The notes under the pieces were generated by a model. That model worked only from the letters and a program-made list of their open reading frames with translations, did no database searches and was not told the DNA's origin. Of a DNA stretch of 28,133 bases, positions 14,582-21,599 are shown piece by piece. Position 1 is the first letter of the stretch; every line of letters starts with the position of its first letter. The translations under genes and the position numbers were made by a program. Source of the stretch: Thiobacillus sp. UBA2186 (lineage in GTDB: Bacteria; Pseudomonadota; Gammaproteobacteria; Burkholderiales; Thiobacillaceae); NCBI GenBank assembly GCA_002327405.1, contig DCVO01000134.1, positions 1 through 28,133 on the forward strand, read 5' to 3'.

Positions 14582-14821
14582 ATGGCAACAACGCTCACCA
14601 GCAAGGGGCAGGTCACCATCCCCAAGCAGATCCGGGATGCGCTCAATCTGGCGCCGGGATCATCGGTGGAATTCGCCGTCAACAAGGAGGGCGAGGTGGT
14701 CATTCACAAGGTCGGCGCCCGTGCCGGCCGCAAACCGGATCGCTTCGAGGCCGCGCGCGGCAAGGCCGACGTGAAGTGGCGCACCGACGAACTGATGGCC
14801 CTGCTGCGCGGCGAGGCTTGA
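14582..14821 (+). CDS. AbrB/MazE/SpoVT-type antitoxin
   Basis: A 79-residue protein with an AAGGAGG ribosome-binding site. The N-terminal MATTLTSKGQVTIPKQIRD segment is the swapped-hairpin DNA-binding domain of AbrB-type antitoxins, followed by APGSSVEF and a short C-terminal tail that should bind the toxin. The PIN toxin gene starts in its stop codon (TGATG). It should autoregulate at the palindromes at 14543-14569. Confidence 0.94.
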   Translation: MATTLTSKGQVTIPKQIRDALNLAPGSSVEFAVNKEGEVVIHKVGARAGRKPDRFEAARGKADVKWRTDELMALLRGEA

Positions 14822-15231
14822 TGCTGCTGGTTGACACCAACGTCCTCGTCGACGTTCTGGAGGACGATCCGGAATGGGCCGACTGGTCCATTACCCAGCT
14901 GCGGGCGCAGTCCAAGATTCATCGCCTGGCCATCAACCCGGTCATCTACTCGGAGTTGTCGCTGACGTTCTCGACGGTCGAGGCCTTGGATCGCACCGTC
15001 GATGATCTTGGGCTGGTCCTGATCGAGGTGCCACGGCCTGCGCTTTTCCTCGCCGGCAAGGCCTTTGTGCGCTATCGCCGCCAGGGCGGCAAGAAACACA
15101 ATGTACTCGCCGACTTTTTCATCGGCGCGCATGCCGCTGTATCCGGCTATCCGATATTGACGAGGGATACAAAGCGATACGCGGCATATTTTCCCAGCCT
15201 CAGTCTGGTTACGCCGGAGCAGTCTGCGTAA
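14821..15231 (+). CDS. PIN-domain ribonuclease toxin (VapC-type)
   Basis: A 136-residue protein whose ATG 14821 overlaps the antitoxin stop. The acidic PIN residues are Asp5 (LLVDTNVLVD), Glu45 (VIYSEL), Asp98 (NVLADFFIGAHA) and Asp116 (ILTRDTKRY), so the metal site is complete. VapC toxins cut specific tRNA or rRNA sites. The gene ends about 130 bases before the ssrA 3' fragment, and no other gene lies between. Confident family call; the RNA target cannot be read from sequence. Confidence 0.94.
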   Translation: MLLVDTNVLVDVLEDDPEWADWSITQLRAQSKIHRLAINPVIYSELSLTFSTVEALDRTVDDLGLVLIEVPRPALFLAGKAFVRYRRQGGKKHNVLADFFIGAHAAVSGYPILTRDTKRYAAYFPSLSLVTPEQSA

Positions 15232-15364
15232 AAGGGGGCAAGCAATGAACTCAATAACGAAAATCACGGCCAGCCAGGGGAAACACGTTGTCAGCCATTG
15301 ATATTCTGATCGGCCAAATCGTCGACCCGCGTTTGCCCGGGTGGCCTAGACCAGCGTTAAAACA

Positions 15365-15491
15365 AGGCCGCTCGCCTGGTGCCAGCCTGTCCGGCCGGCA
15401 TGCACCGGGTCAAAACCAAACGACCGGAACAAGTATGTAGAACTGCCTGTAGAGGGCTTGCGTACGCGGGTTCGATTCCCGCCGGCCACCA
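15365..15491 (+). ncRNA. 3'-end fragment of tmRNA (ssrA), attachment-site scar (R3)
   Basis: The part at 15431-15491 is a clear betaproteobacterial tmRNA 3' end: ATGTAGAACTGCCTGTAGAG, then GGCTTGC, then CGCGGGTTCGATTCCCGCCG and GGCCACCA. Upstream, AAAACCAAACGACCGG (15413-15428) also fits the tmRNA 3' half; the left boundary at 15365 is approximate. No tag-peptide reading frame or 5' tRNA-like half is visible upstream, so this is a fragment. The acceptor end reads GGCCACCA where GGCTCCACCA is usual, so two bases appear lost. The 3' end of ssrA is a frequent integrase target, which makes this a probable attachment-site duplicate. Confidence 0.72.
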
Positions 15492-15495
15492 ATAT

Positions 15496-15526
15496 AAAAG
15501 GTCAACCTTCTCGGTTGGCCTTTTTT
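15496..15526 (+). terminator. Intrinsic terminator after the tmRNA 3' fragment
   Basis: AAAAGGTCAACC and GGTTGGCCTTTT pair over 12 positions (one G-T) around TTCTC and are followed by more T residues. It starts 5 bases after the CCA end, as expected for an original ssrA terminator carried along with the fragment. Confidence 0.85.
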
Positions 15527-15642
15527 ATCTGGTTTTCCAGGGGCTATGCCGATTGACGGACAGGCTCGATCGTGTCATTCCCTCCGTCGAAAAACCCCGG
15601 TGGCCGCAGCGCCGCGGGCTCTCGGCGCCCTCTTCTCTTGCA

Positions 15643-16253
15643 ATGAGCACCGGGCCCGCGCCATCCCCACGCGATGACCTCTTCGCCTCCCAATCCGCCG
15701 GCTTTACTTTTGGCGATGGGGTCCGGGCGGAACCGCCCACCGATCCGGCGCGGTTCCAGCCTGACGATACGGTCAGCTTGAAACCCGGCGTGCGCTGGCT
15801 GGCCGAACGCATGGCCGACTGGCGCGGACGTCTCTACCGCCGGGAATCCCTGGCCATGAGCCAACCCTGGCAGAGCGCCGACGAAGTGGCCGCCGCCCTG
15901 GATACCGCCGTGCGCCCGGCTATCCAGCGGCTGGCGCGGGTGATTTGCACCTGCTTTTCGAAAACGGCGACGCGCTTGCGATCCAGGCCAAAAATATTGA
16001 AAAACTCGTTCCAGAAACTTTGCGCCGAAGCGCGCTCCGAATCCTCTTCTGCCCATCGTTGGGAGAAGCTTATTGCTCGGCTGCGGATTTCGTTCCAGGA
16101 CAAGGGCATGTTCAGCTTGCCCTACATGTGCGGGAGCGCACAAACACCGGCCCGCCGCTTGCTGCAACGAGCCCGTATTTTTCCTGGCTTGCTGTTCCGG
16201 CTTTGGAGCCAAGGCACCCCCCTTTATTTGTTATGTGCCGAATTCTCGCATGA
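15643..16253 (+). pseudogene. Degraded reading frame of unknown origin between R3 and the RES/Xre pair
   Basis: From ATG 15643 the first frame has strong coding character (GC-rich third positions) for about 100 codons, including VRWLAERMADWRGRLYRR and PWQSADEVAAALDT. Coding character then stops near 15940, and a different frame takes over with HLLFENGDALAIQAKNIEKL. This pattern suggests one gene broken by a frameshift around 15940. I do not recognise the protein. The rest of the stretch up to the RES stop (16254-16346) shows no gene. Confidence is limited because GC-rich noncoding DNA can also keep long frames open. Confidence 0.35.
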
Positions 16254-16346
16254 TCGAGCGGAGTTTCGTATAAGCCTGGCCGCCCCCCCATTGATACTGA
16301 GCAAACGCTGCTCGCGACGAGCAACCGAAATCGAAGCCCAACTAAA

Positions 16347-17027
16347 TCAGAGCAATTGCGAGACCTCGAACACCGCATCGACCCCCTTCCCGTTCCAGTT
16401 GTATTCCAGATAGGAGGCGTGCAGGCAGTTCCGCACGATGCCGGTCCGCAGGGCCGCCAGGCATTCGCCGCCCGCATGACGCACGGACGGATACAGGATG
16501 CCCTGCTCCCCTTCATTGCGCAGCTTGCGGCCGATGCCCTGGGCATGGCCGTAGTCGTCGGGGTCGACGATGCGGGGGTCTATGCGGCTGGCCTCGCGCA
16601 GGTCGACTGCCTCGCCTTTGGCCTGCACGGTGTAGAGCCGCATTTGCAGGCGCATGGGCGGCTCGGCGGTGGCCGCCATGAACAGGGCCTGGTGGTAGCG
16701 GGTTTCCTCGATGGCGGTGAGCCTGTCGTGCGCACAATAGAACACGCCGTAGCTGCCGTCGCAGAAGCGGCTGCCTTGCGGGTTGAGATGGGTGAAAGCC
16801 GCCATGATGCAGGTGCTGCCGTTGCCGAACAGCCGTTCTTCGGCGGGAACCAGGCTGATGTCGCCCACTTCGTCGCGGATGCGGTCGTTGGTCATGGCTT
16901 CCAGCGCGTAGAGGGCGTCGAAATCCTCCGGGCCGGCTACCCGCTCGAACAGGCTGACGGCGGGAAAGCGGCTGGGTATGACGCGGTGGGCCCGCTTCCA
17001 GTTGAGCGCGACATGGGGATAGCTCAA
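16347..17027 (-). CDS. RES-domain NAD+-degrading toxin
   Basis: Reading the - strand from TTG 17027, which overlaps the antitoxin stop (TTGA), gives 226 residues. Longer in-frame extensions run through the antitoxin gene in another frame and are rejected. The product has RES-domain hallmarks: WKRAHRV with SRFP near the N-terminus, GSRFCDGSYGVFYCAHDRLTAIEE in the middle (written here only as the pattern SRF...GVFYCA...AIEE) and late conserved VRHAGGEC. RES toxins deplete NAD+ by phosphorolysis or hydrolysis, or modify enzymes with ADP-ribose. The partner antitoxin lies immediately upstream in the usual Xre-RES order. Confidence 0.9.
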   Translation of the reverse strand: MSYPHVALNWKRAHRVIPSRFPAVSLFERVAGPEDFDALYALEAMTNDRIRDEVGDISLVPAEERLFGNGSTCIMAAFTHLNPQGSRFCDGSYGVFYCAHDRLTAIEETRYHQALFMAATAEPPMRLQMRLYTVQAKGEAVDLREASRIDPRIVDPDDYGHAQGIGRKLRNEGEQGILYPSVRHAGGECLAALRTGIVRNCLHASYLEYNWNGKGVDAVFEVSQLL

Positions 17028-17440
17028 GCCCAGCCCCCGCGCCGGGCATCGAGGTACTGGCGAACGGCCAGCAGGTCGCCGACATTGCCGCCGAGCATGC
17101 GGTCGAGCGCGCGCTTGCCGCCAAACAGGGGCGCGGCGTTGGGTTTCTTCACCCAGGCATCGCTGGCCGACGCATCCGGCAGCAGGATTTGCAGGGCCTT
17201 GTAGATGCCGAGGATGTAAGAGAGGCGCTCCAGGGTGTCGCGCCTGAGATCGGCGGCTTGCGGGTTCGACTTCCACTTGAAGAAGGTGGAACGGCTGGGG
17301 GCGCCCAGCAACACCATCTGCTCTTCGGCCGTGAGCCCCCAGGCCTGGGCGATATTGAAAAACGTCCGCAGGCCGGCGGCGGACATGTCCTTGCTGGAAA
17401 CCCGGGCCTTGGGCTGGGAGGCGCTTGCTGGGACTGGCAT
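17024..17440 (-). CDS. Xre/MbcA/ParS-type antitoxin (DUF2384) of the RES toxin
   Basis: A 138-residue protein from ATG 17440 with AAGGAG 8 bases upstream. The middle part (about residues 20-80) is an Xre-like helix-turn-helix (LTAEEQMVLLGAPSRSTFFK, then KWKSN). The C-terminal part, with LFGGKRALDRMLGGNVGDL, is the toxin-binding segment of MbcA/ParS/Xre antitoxins. The toxin follows with a TTGA overlap. It should repress the promoter at 17476-17504, where direct repeats are present. This module is on the opposite strand to the two TA modules to its left. Confidence 0.92.
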   Translation of the reverse strand: MPVPASASQPKARVSSKDMSAAGLRTFFNIAQAWGLTAEEQMVLLGAPSRSTFFKWKSNPQAADLRRDTLERLSYILGIYKALQILLPDASASDAWVKKPNAAPLFGGKRALDRMLGGNVGDLLAVRQYLDARRGGWA

Positions 17441-17475
17441 TTTGCTCTCCTTGGGATGGATTTTTGCGTGCTTTC

Positions 17476-17514
17476 AAAATAGTCCCATATTGTACACATG
17501 TCAATATTTTGTAC
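17476..17514 (-). promoter_or_regulatory. Promoter of the Xre/RES module with direct repeats
   Basis: On the - strand TTGACA (17504-17499), exactly 17 bases and TATTTT (17481-17476) make a near-consensus sigma70 promoter. In + orientation the elements ATATTGTAC (17487-17495) and ATATTTTGTAC (17504-17514) form a direct repeat with TTGTAC cores 19 bases apart, overlapping the spacer and the region upstream of the -35. These are candidate antitoxin-binding sites. Confidence 0.65.
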
Positions 17515-17523
17515 GATATCAGA

Positions 17524-17552
17524 CTTAATGGCAGGAGGGTGCTGCCATTAAG
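17524..17552. repeat. Perfect 10-bp inverted repeat upstream of the Xre/RES promoter
   Basis: CTTAATGGCA (17524-17533) and TGCCATTAAG (17543-17552) are exact inverted copies separated by GGAGGGTGC. No T-run follows on either strand, so it is not an obvious terminator. It could be an operator or the end of a mobile element. It lies about 20 bases upstream of the -35. Confidence 0.5.
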
Positions 17553-17583
17553 GCAAGGCGTGAAAGGCCATGGAAACGGCAAA

Positions 17584-17645
17584 AAGGCGGCTGCCCTTGT
17601 GGTGGGCCATTTGTTTTCGGGCTGCGCCCGAATCGAATCCCGGAT
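17584..17645 (+). repeat. Partial repeat R4 (hairpin right arm plus T-arm-like end)
   Basis: CCCTTGTGGTGGGCCATTTG (17594-17613) repeats the loop and right arm of the hairpin at 13021-13065; the left arm has decayed. It is followed by GCGCCCGAATCGAATCCCGG, comparable to the inverted T-arm that ends R1. It separates the Xre/RES module from the exported-protein gene. Confidence 0.5.
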
Positions 17646-17682
17646 GTATGCTAGGCGGAATTGTCCGTAAGGTAGGGGCGCA

Positions 17683-18620
17683 ATGAACAAAGCTTGTCGA
17701 TACGCAGTGTTGCTGGCGGCGGCGCTTTTTGCACAAAACGCGCTGGCACAAAACTGCAGCGCCCCGCCGCAAGGCTCGGGGGATGCCTGGTGGCAGGAAT
17801 TTTCCAGCTGGTGCAGTGCCTGCGGCGGCACGCCCAACCTTGCCGAAAAGACCTGCAATGCCGGGGCGAACTGGGGGCGTGCAATCGATGCGCCGGCGAG
17901 CAATCCATCGACAGACGCCAAGCCGCCAGAAAGCGCCAAGCCAGCGCCCCTGACGGGCCAATGGAACATGACGGCCACCTGCGGCGGCAGTTCGGGAAGC
18001 TACGCCTTCAACATCGATGCCGTGAGCGATGGCGTCCTCGCACTGTCGGGTGGCGCCTGGAACTGCAACCTTGAATCGGGGCGCATTGACGGCACCCGCA
18101 TCACCCTGTCGTGCAGCAACTGGCTGAACAAGGTCGATTATCAGGGTACGCTCGTCAGCGACAACTTCATGCAGGGCACCTTCACGCAAAGACTCAGGGC
18201 GGAGACATGCCAGTGGAGCACACTCAAGGCCGGAACCGCCGCGCCCGAGGTGCGCAATGCCGCCCAGGCTGTGGGCCTGCCGCGACAATGGGCAATGTTC
18301 CGGCTGGGGATGTTTTCGTTGGCACGATCACCAAAGGCAATTTTGCCAAGGGCTGGGGTATGTCCGTCTTCAACATGAAGCTCTTCGTCAAGGCGCAGGA
18401 CGGGACGGAAAAGATTTTCTATGTACGGGAAGACTCCATCATCACCTATCCCGATGGGACAAGCACCAACCTGCGGAGTATGAGGGGCTCCTTCTACGGG
18501 AAAAGAGCGGAAATCAAGTATGCGCCCATCCGCGACGGCACGGGCGGATCCCCTTCCGGCAGCGGGTTTTCGTACGAGATCGGCCAGAATGGCGTGCTGA
18601 CACTTCGCTTCCTTGACTAG
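17683..18620 (+). pseudogene. Exported protein of unknown function, apparently split by a frameshift near 18285
   Basis: The first frame starts at ATG 17683 with an AGGGG-type ribosome-binding site. It has a clear signal peptide (MNKACRYAVLLAAALFAQNA, cleavage expected after ALA near residue 22), several Cys residues, a low-complexity Pro/Ala/Ser linker and a beta-rich domain (from about residue 88, TGQWNMTATCGGSSG onward). It loses coding character near 18285 and stops at 18376-18378. From there the frame one base back reads GDVFVGTITKGNFAKGW to LTLRFLD and stops at 18618-18620, with good composition but no ribosome-binding site at its first ATG (18288). One ancestral gene with a frameshift is the simplest reading; two genes remain possible. 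Family not recognised. Confidence 0.55.
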
Positions 18621-18700
18621 CCGGCGTTCAATTCCCGCCGTCTACGTTGTTGAATTCGAACGCCACCCTTGCGCCGGGGTTCGAGTTTGTGGCTTTCAGG
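18621..18700 (+). repeat. Degenerate repeat R5 (T-arm-like plus hairpin)
   Basis: CGGCGTTCAATTCCCGCCG resembles the T-arm of R2 with several changes. It is followed by AATTCGAACGCCACCCTTGC and a right arm GCCGGGGTTCGAGTTT, a damaged version of the R1/R2 hairpin. Compared with R1, the arm bases CAAAC/GTTTG became CGAAC/GTTCG, again keeping pairing. It marks the boundary between accessory DNA and the chromosomal genes that follow. Confidence 0.5.
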
Positions 18701-18722
18701 TTTCATAAGACAATTTCCTCCC

Positions 18723-19925
18723 ATGCAATTCGACGTCATCATCATCGGCGCCGGCGCGGCGGGCATGATGTGCGCCGCGCAGGCCGGATCACGCGGGCGC
18801 AGCGTGCTGCTCATCGACCATGCGCAAAAAATCGGCGAGCGCATCCGCATCTCCGGCGGCGGGCGCTGCAACTTCACCAACCGCTCGGTCGGGCCGGAAA
18901 ACTTCCTGTCGCAGAACCCGCACTTCTTCCGTTCGGCGCTGGCGCAATACGGCTCCGCCGACTTCATCAAGCTGGTGGAAAGCCATGGCATCCGCTACCA
19001 CGAGAAAACCCTGGGCCAGCTGTTTTGCGACGACAGCGCGCAGGAGATCATCGCCATGCTGGAAAGCGAGTGCGATGCGGGCGGGGTGAAATGGGCGCAG
19101 CCCTGCACCGTTGAGAAAATCTCGCCGCGGCAAGGCGATGCGCGTTTCGAGCTCATCACCAGCCAGGGCAAATTCACCTGCGCCTCGCTGGTCGTCGCCA
19201 GCGGCGGACTGGCCGCGCCGGCATTGGGCGCCACGCCCTTCGGCTACCAACTCGCCGAGCAATTCAGCATCCCGGTCGTGCCGCCCAAGCCGGCGCTGGT
19301 GCCGCTGGCGCTGCCGCCGGAAACGCTGGCCACGCTGAAACCGCTGGCAGGGCTGTCCTTCGACACGATCGCAACTTGCGGCAGGCATTCGCCCGCCTTT
19401 CGCGAGCAGGCGCTGATCACGCACCGCGGCCTTTCCGGTCCGGCGATCCTGCAGATCTCCAGCTATTGGCAGATGCAGGAATACCAGCCCGGCAAGAAAC
19501 GGCCCATCGCGCTCAACCTGCTGCCCGAGCAGAATGCAGAGTCATGGCTGGAAGAACATCGCAAGCAGAACGTGGCGCTTGCCAGCCTGCTCGCCGACAC
19601 CCTGCCCCGACGCTTCGCCCATGAGTGGTGCGCCATGCAGGGCATCGCCCGCCCGCTCGCCGAACTCTCCGCCAAGTCCCTGTCGCAGGCAGCCCGGTTA
19701 TTGAACGAATGGCCGCTCATGCCTTCCGGCACCCTGGGCTACACCAAGGCCGAGGTCACCCTGGGCGGCGTGGACACGCGCGCGCTCTCCTCCAGGACCA
19801 TGCAGGCCACCGCCGTGCCCGGCCTCTACTTCGTCGGCGAAGTGGTGGACGTGACCGGCTGGCTGGGCGGCTACAACTTCCAGTGGGCGTGGTCGTCCGG
19901 CTGGGTGGCGGGGCAGCATGTTTAG
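18723..19925 (+). CDS. NAD(P)/FAD-dependent oxidoreductase, HI0933/BaiN-type flavoprotein
   Basis: A 400-residue protein. ATG 18723 is preferred because MQFDVIIIGAGAAGMM places the dinucleotide-binding GAGAAG motif directly at the N-terminus; an upstream in-frame ATG (18669) would add sequence derived from repeat R5. Further family marks are GRCNFTN (about residues 46-52), ASGGLAAPALG and the C-terminal VGEVVDVTGWLGGYNFQWAW. Members are FAD enzymes of largely unassigned reactions; some act as bile-acid or other enone reductases in gut bacteria, which is not implied here. It is the first gene of chromosomal type after the scar array and is followed 25 bases later by the YihY-type gene. Confidence 0.92.
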   Translation: MQFDVIIIGAGAAGMMCAAQAGSRGRSVLLIDHAQKIGERIRISGGGRCNFTNRSVGPENFLSQNPHFFRSALAQYGSADFIKLVESHGIRYHEKTLGQLFCDDSAQEIIAMLESECDAGGVKWAQPCTVEKISPRQGDARFELITSQGKFTCASLVVASGGLAAPALGATPFGYQLAEQFSIPVVPPKPALVPLALPPETLATLKPLAGLSFDTIATCGRHSPAFREQALITHRGLSGPAILQISSYWQMQEYQPGKKRPIALNLLPEQNAESWLEEHRKQNVALASLLADTLPRRFAHEWCAMQGIARPLAELSAKSLSQAARLLNEWPLMPSGTLGYTKAEVTLGGVDTRALSSRTMQATAVPGLYFVGEVVDVTGWLGGYNFQWAWSSGWVAGQHV

Positions 19926-19950
19926 GATTGTTTTCATTTAGACTGCACGC

Positions 19951-21216
19951 ATGACCCTACAGCGCAATTCGCTAGACTGGCTGGCACAGGTGGCCTACAC
20001 CACCTGGCGCCTGTTCATGAAGAACAGCCTGCAGAACCATGCCGCCGCGACGGCCTTCTATTTCATGCTGTCGGCCACCCCGCTCCTGCTGCTGCTGTCC
20101 TACGGCATGCAATGGCTGGGCAGGCTGGCGGAAACCTACGTGCCGGCCACCATGCTGTTCGCCGCGCTGTACAACCAACTGCAGCTGGAGACGCTCACCG
20201 AGGTCGGTTTCCTGCCGCGCCAGACCCAGCTCGCCGCCGGCGGCGTGGGCCTCGTGACCCTGCTGTTGTCCTCGCGCGGCCTGGTCAATGCCGCGCAGTC
20301 CGCCTTCGGCGTCATCTTTCCCGCTGAAGGCCGCCGCCGCAGGTTCGTCACCACCTGGCTGCTGCCGCTCATCATCGTTCCCATCGCCTTCGGGCTGCTG
20401 GGACTGGCCGGGCTGGTGCAGGCGGCACTGAGCTTCTTCACCCATGTCGAACTGATCGCCGCCGCGCAAGGCATCGTGCTGAAAATCCTGAACTGGCTGT
20501 TCATGCTGTTGGTGCTGTGGCTGCTGGTGTTCCTGGCATTCTGGCGCCTGCCGGTGGAACGCCCGCCGGCACGCCAGTCGGCCGTCATCGCGCTGCTGGC
20601 CTCGTTCAGCCTGCTGGCACTGTTCGCGCTGTTCGACCACTTCTTCCGCCTGGAGAGCTACCAGTCGCTGTACGGCGCGCTGGGCGGCGCGGTGTTCGTG
20701 CTGATCGGCGCCTATTTCGCCTGCGTGGTGTTCTATCTGTGGGCGCAGTGCCTGTTCGCCGTCGCGCGCGTCGATGTCGAGGCGCTGGAGAAACTGTTCC
20801 TCGGCGGATCGCGCACGGGCGCCAGCAGATTCGAAGGCTTCGTGTTCGCCCGCGCCAACCGCCTGCTGGAAAAATACGGCCGCACCTTTCAGCCCGGCGA
20901 AGTGCTGATCGAGGAAGGCCAAGAAAGCCAGGATGCCTTCTTCCTGTATTCTGGCACGGCAGCCGCGTACAAGAAGGCGAACGGCAGCGAGCGCCGCCTG
21001 GGGCCCTTGAACGAAGGCCAACTGTTCGGCGAAATGGCTTATCTCTTGAAGGAAAAACGCACCGCGACCGTGCGGGCGGAAACCGAGGTGGTGGCGCTGG
21101 TATTGCCGCCGGCGATGCTGGAACAACTCATGCGCCACTCCGCACCGCTGTCACGCCGGATCATCGCCACGCTCTGCCATCGGCTGGAGCAGATGAACCT
21201 CGCGGCGCAGGGCTAG
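19951..21216 (+). CDS. YihY/RNase BN-like membrane protein fused to a cyclic-nucleotide-binding domain
   Basis: A 421-residue protein. The first about 280 residues show the YihY/UPF0761 pattern: NHAAATAFYFMLSATPLLLL, the SSRGLVNAAQSAFG segment and about six hydrophobic membrane spans. The last about 125 residues are a cyclic-nucleotide-binding domain: FQPGEVLIEEGQ, FFLYSGTAAAYKK, then a phosphate-binding cassette-like GQLFGEMAYLLKEKRTATVRA. The usual YihY protein ends before this domain, so it is a fusion. A role in membrane function gated by cAMP, c-di-GMP or a related ligand is inference. Its stop codon shares a CTAG with the stop of the convergent gene at 21213. Confidence 0.9.
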   Translation: MTLQRNSLDWLAQVAYTTWRLFMKNSLQNHAAATAFYFMLSATPLLLLLSYGMQWLGRLAETYVPATMLFAALYNQLQLETLTEVGFLPRQTQLAAGGVGLVTLLLSSRGLVNAAQSAFGVIFPAEGRRRRFVTTWLLPLIIVPIAFGLLGLAGLVQAALSFFTHVELIAAAQGIVLKILNWLFMLLVLWLLVFLAFWRLPVERPPARQSAVIALLASFSLLALFALFDHFFRLESYQSLYGALGGAVFVLIGAYFACVVFYLWAQCLFAVARVDVEALEKLFLGGSRTGASRFEGFVFARANRLLEKYGRTFQPGEVLIEEGQESQDAFFLYSGTAAAYKKANGSERRLGPLNEGQLFGEMAYLLKEKRTATVRAETEVVALVLPPAMLEQLMRHSAPLSRRIIATLCHRLEQMNLAAQG

Positions 21217-21476
21217 AACAGCCTGCGAATACGCTCGTAACCCTTGAGCAACTCCTCGCCCAGCAGCCTGGCAGCGGCTTCCACGCCCTCGCTGCTTTCG
21301 CCGGCGGCTTTTTGCACCTGGGCAAACTTGACCTGGGCCTCGGCCCACTTGCGTTCCAGTTCCTCCCATTCATCGCGCGCATCGGCCTTGGCAAGATGCA
21401 GTTTGACGCGCAATTCATCACGTTGTTGAAGCACCGTGTCTTCGAGTTTTTTCAGTTCTTCGCGCAGTTCTGCCAT
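21213..21476 (-). CDS. Small coiled-coil protein of unknown function
   Basis: An 87-residue, highly charged, Ala/Glu/Lys-rich protein (MAELREELKKLEDTVLQQRD...) that should be almost entirely alpha-helical, with heptad-like spacing and no membrane segment. The start ATG 21476 is preceded by GGAGA on the - strand. It lies between efp, from which it is separated by the terminator at 21555-21582, and the convergent YihY-type gene, with which it overlaps by three bases at the stops. The length and composition recall small chromosome-encoded coiled-coil proteins; I do not know its function. Confidence 0.72.
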   Translation of the reverse strand: MAELREELKKLEDTVLQQRDELRVKLHLAKADARDEWEELERKWAEAQVKFAQVQKAAGESSEGVEAAARLLGEELLKGYERIRRLF

Positions 21477-21554
21477 TTTCGTCTCCTGTTTGAAAACAAT
21501 ATCCTATCTAAGGATAGGCCAGATTTGCCCTGTCGCCAGCCTGGCCAGGCAACA

Positions 21555-21582
21555 AAAAAAGCCGCCCGAAGGCGGCTTTTTT
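21555..21582. terminator. Bidirectional intrinsic terminator after efp
   Basis: AAAAAAGCCGCC and GGCGGCTTTTTT pair perfectly over 12 bases around CGAA, with T-runs on both strands. It ends efp, which runs on the - strand, 18 bases past its stop codon. Confidence 0.92.
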
Positions 21583-21599
21583 GCAGGTGCAACAAGCGC

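Noticed and set aside
14500..15231. Integron attC sites between the TA modules
   Set aside because: I do not see the RYYYAAC/GTTRRRY core pairs that define attC, and the separators are built from tRNA/tmRNA ends.
16347..17978. 543-codon - strand frame as one large protein containing the RES domain
   Set aside because: Its first 317 codons run through the antitoxin gene, its promoter and repeat R4; the family length and TTGA overlap support a start at 17027.
17548..18288. 246-codon - strand frame opposite the exported-protein gene
   Set aside because: The + strand has a clear signal peptide and ribosome-binding site; the - strand frame crosses repeat R4.
12669..18700. CRISPR array
   Set aside because: The repeats are few, long, divergent and separated by genes, not by uniform short spacers.
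19972..21138. 388-codon - strand frame opposite the YihY-type gene
   Set aside because: Gln/His/Arg-rich low-complexity shadow of a membrane protein gene.
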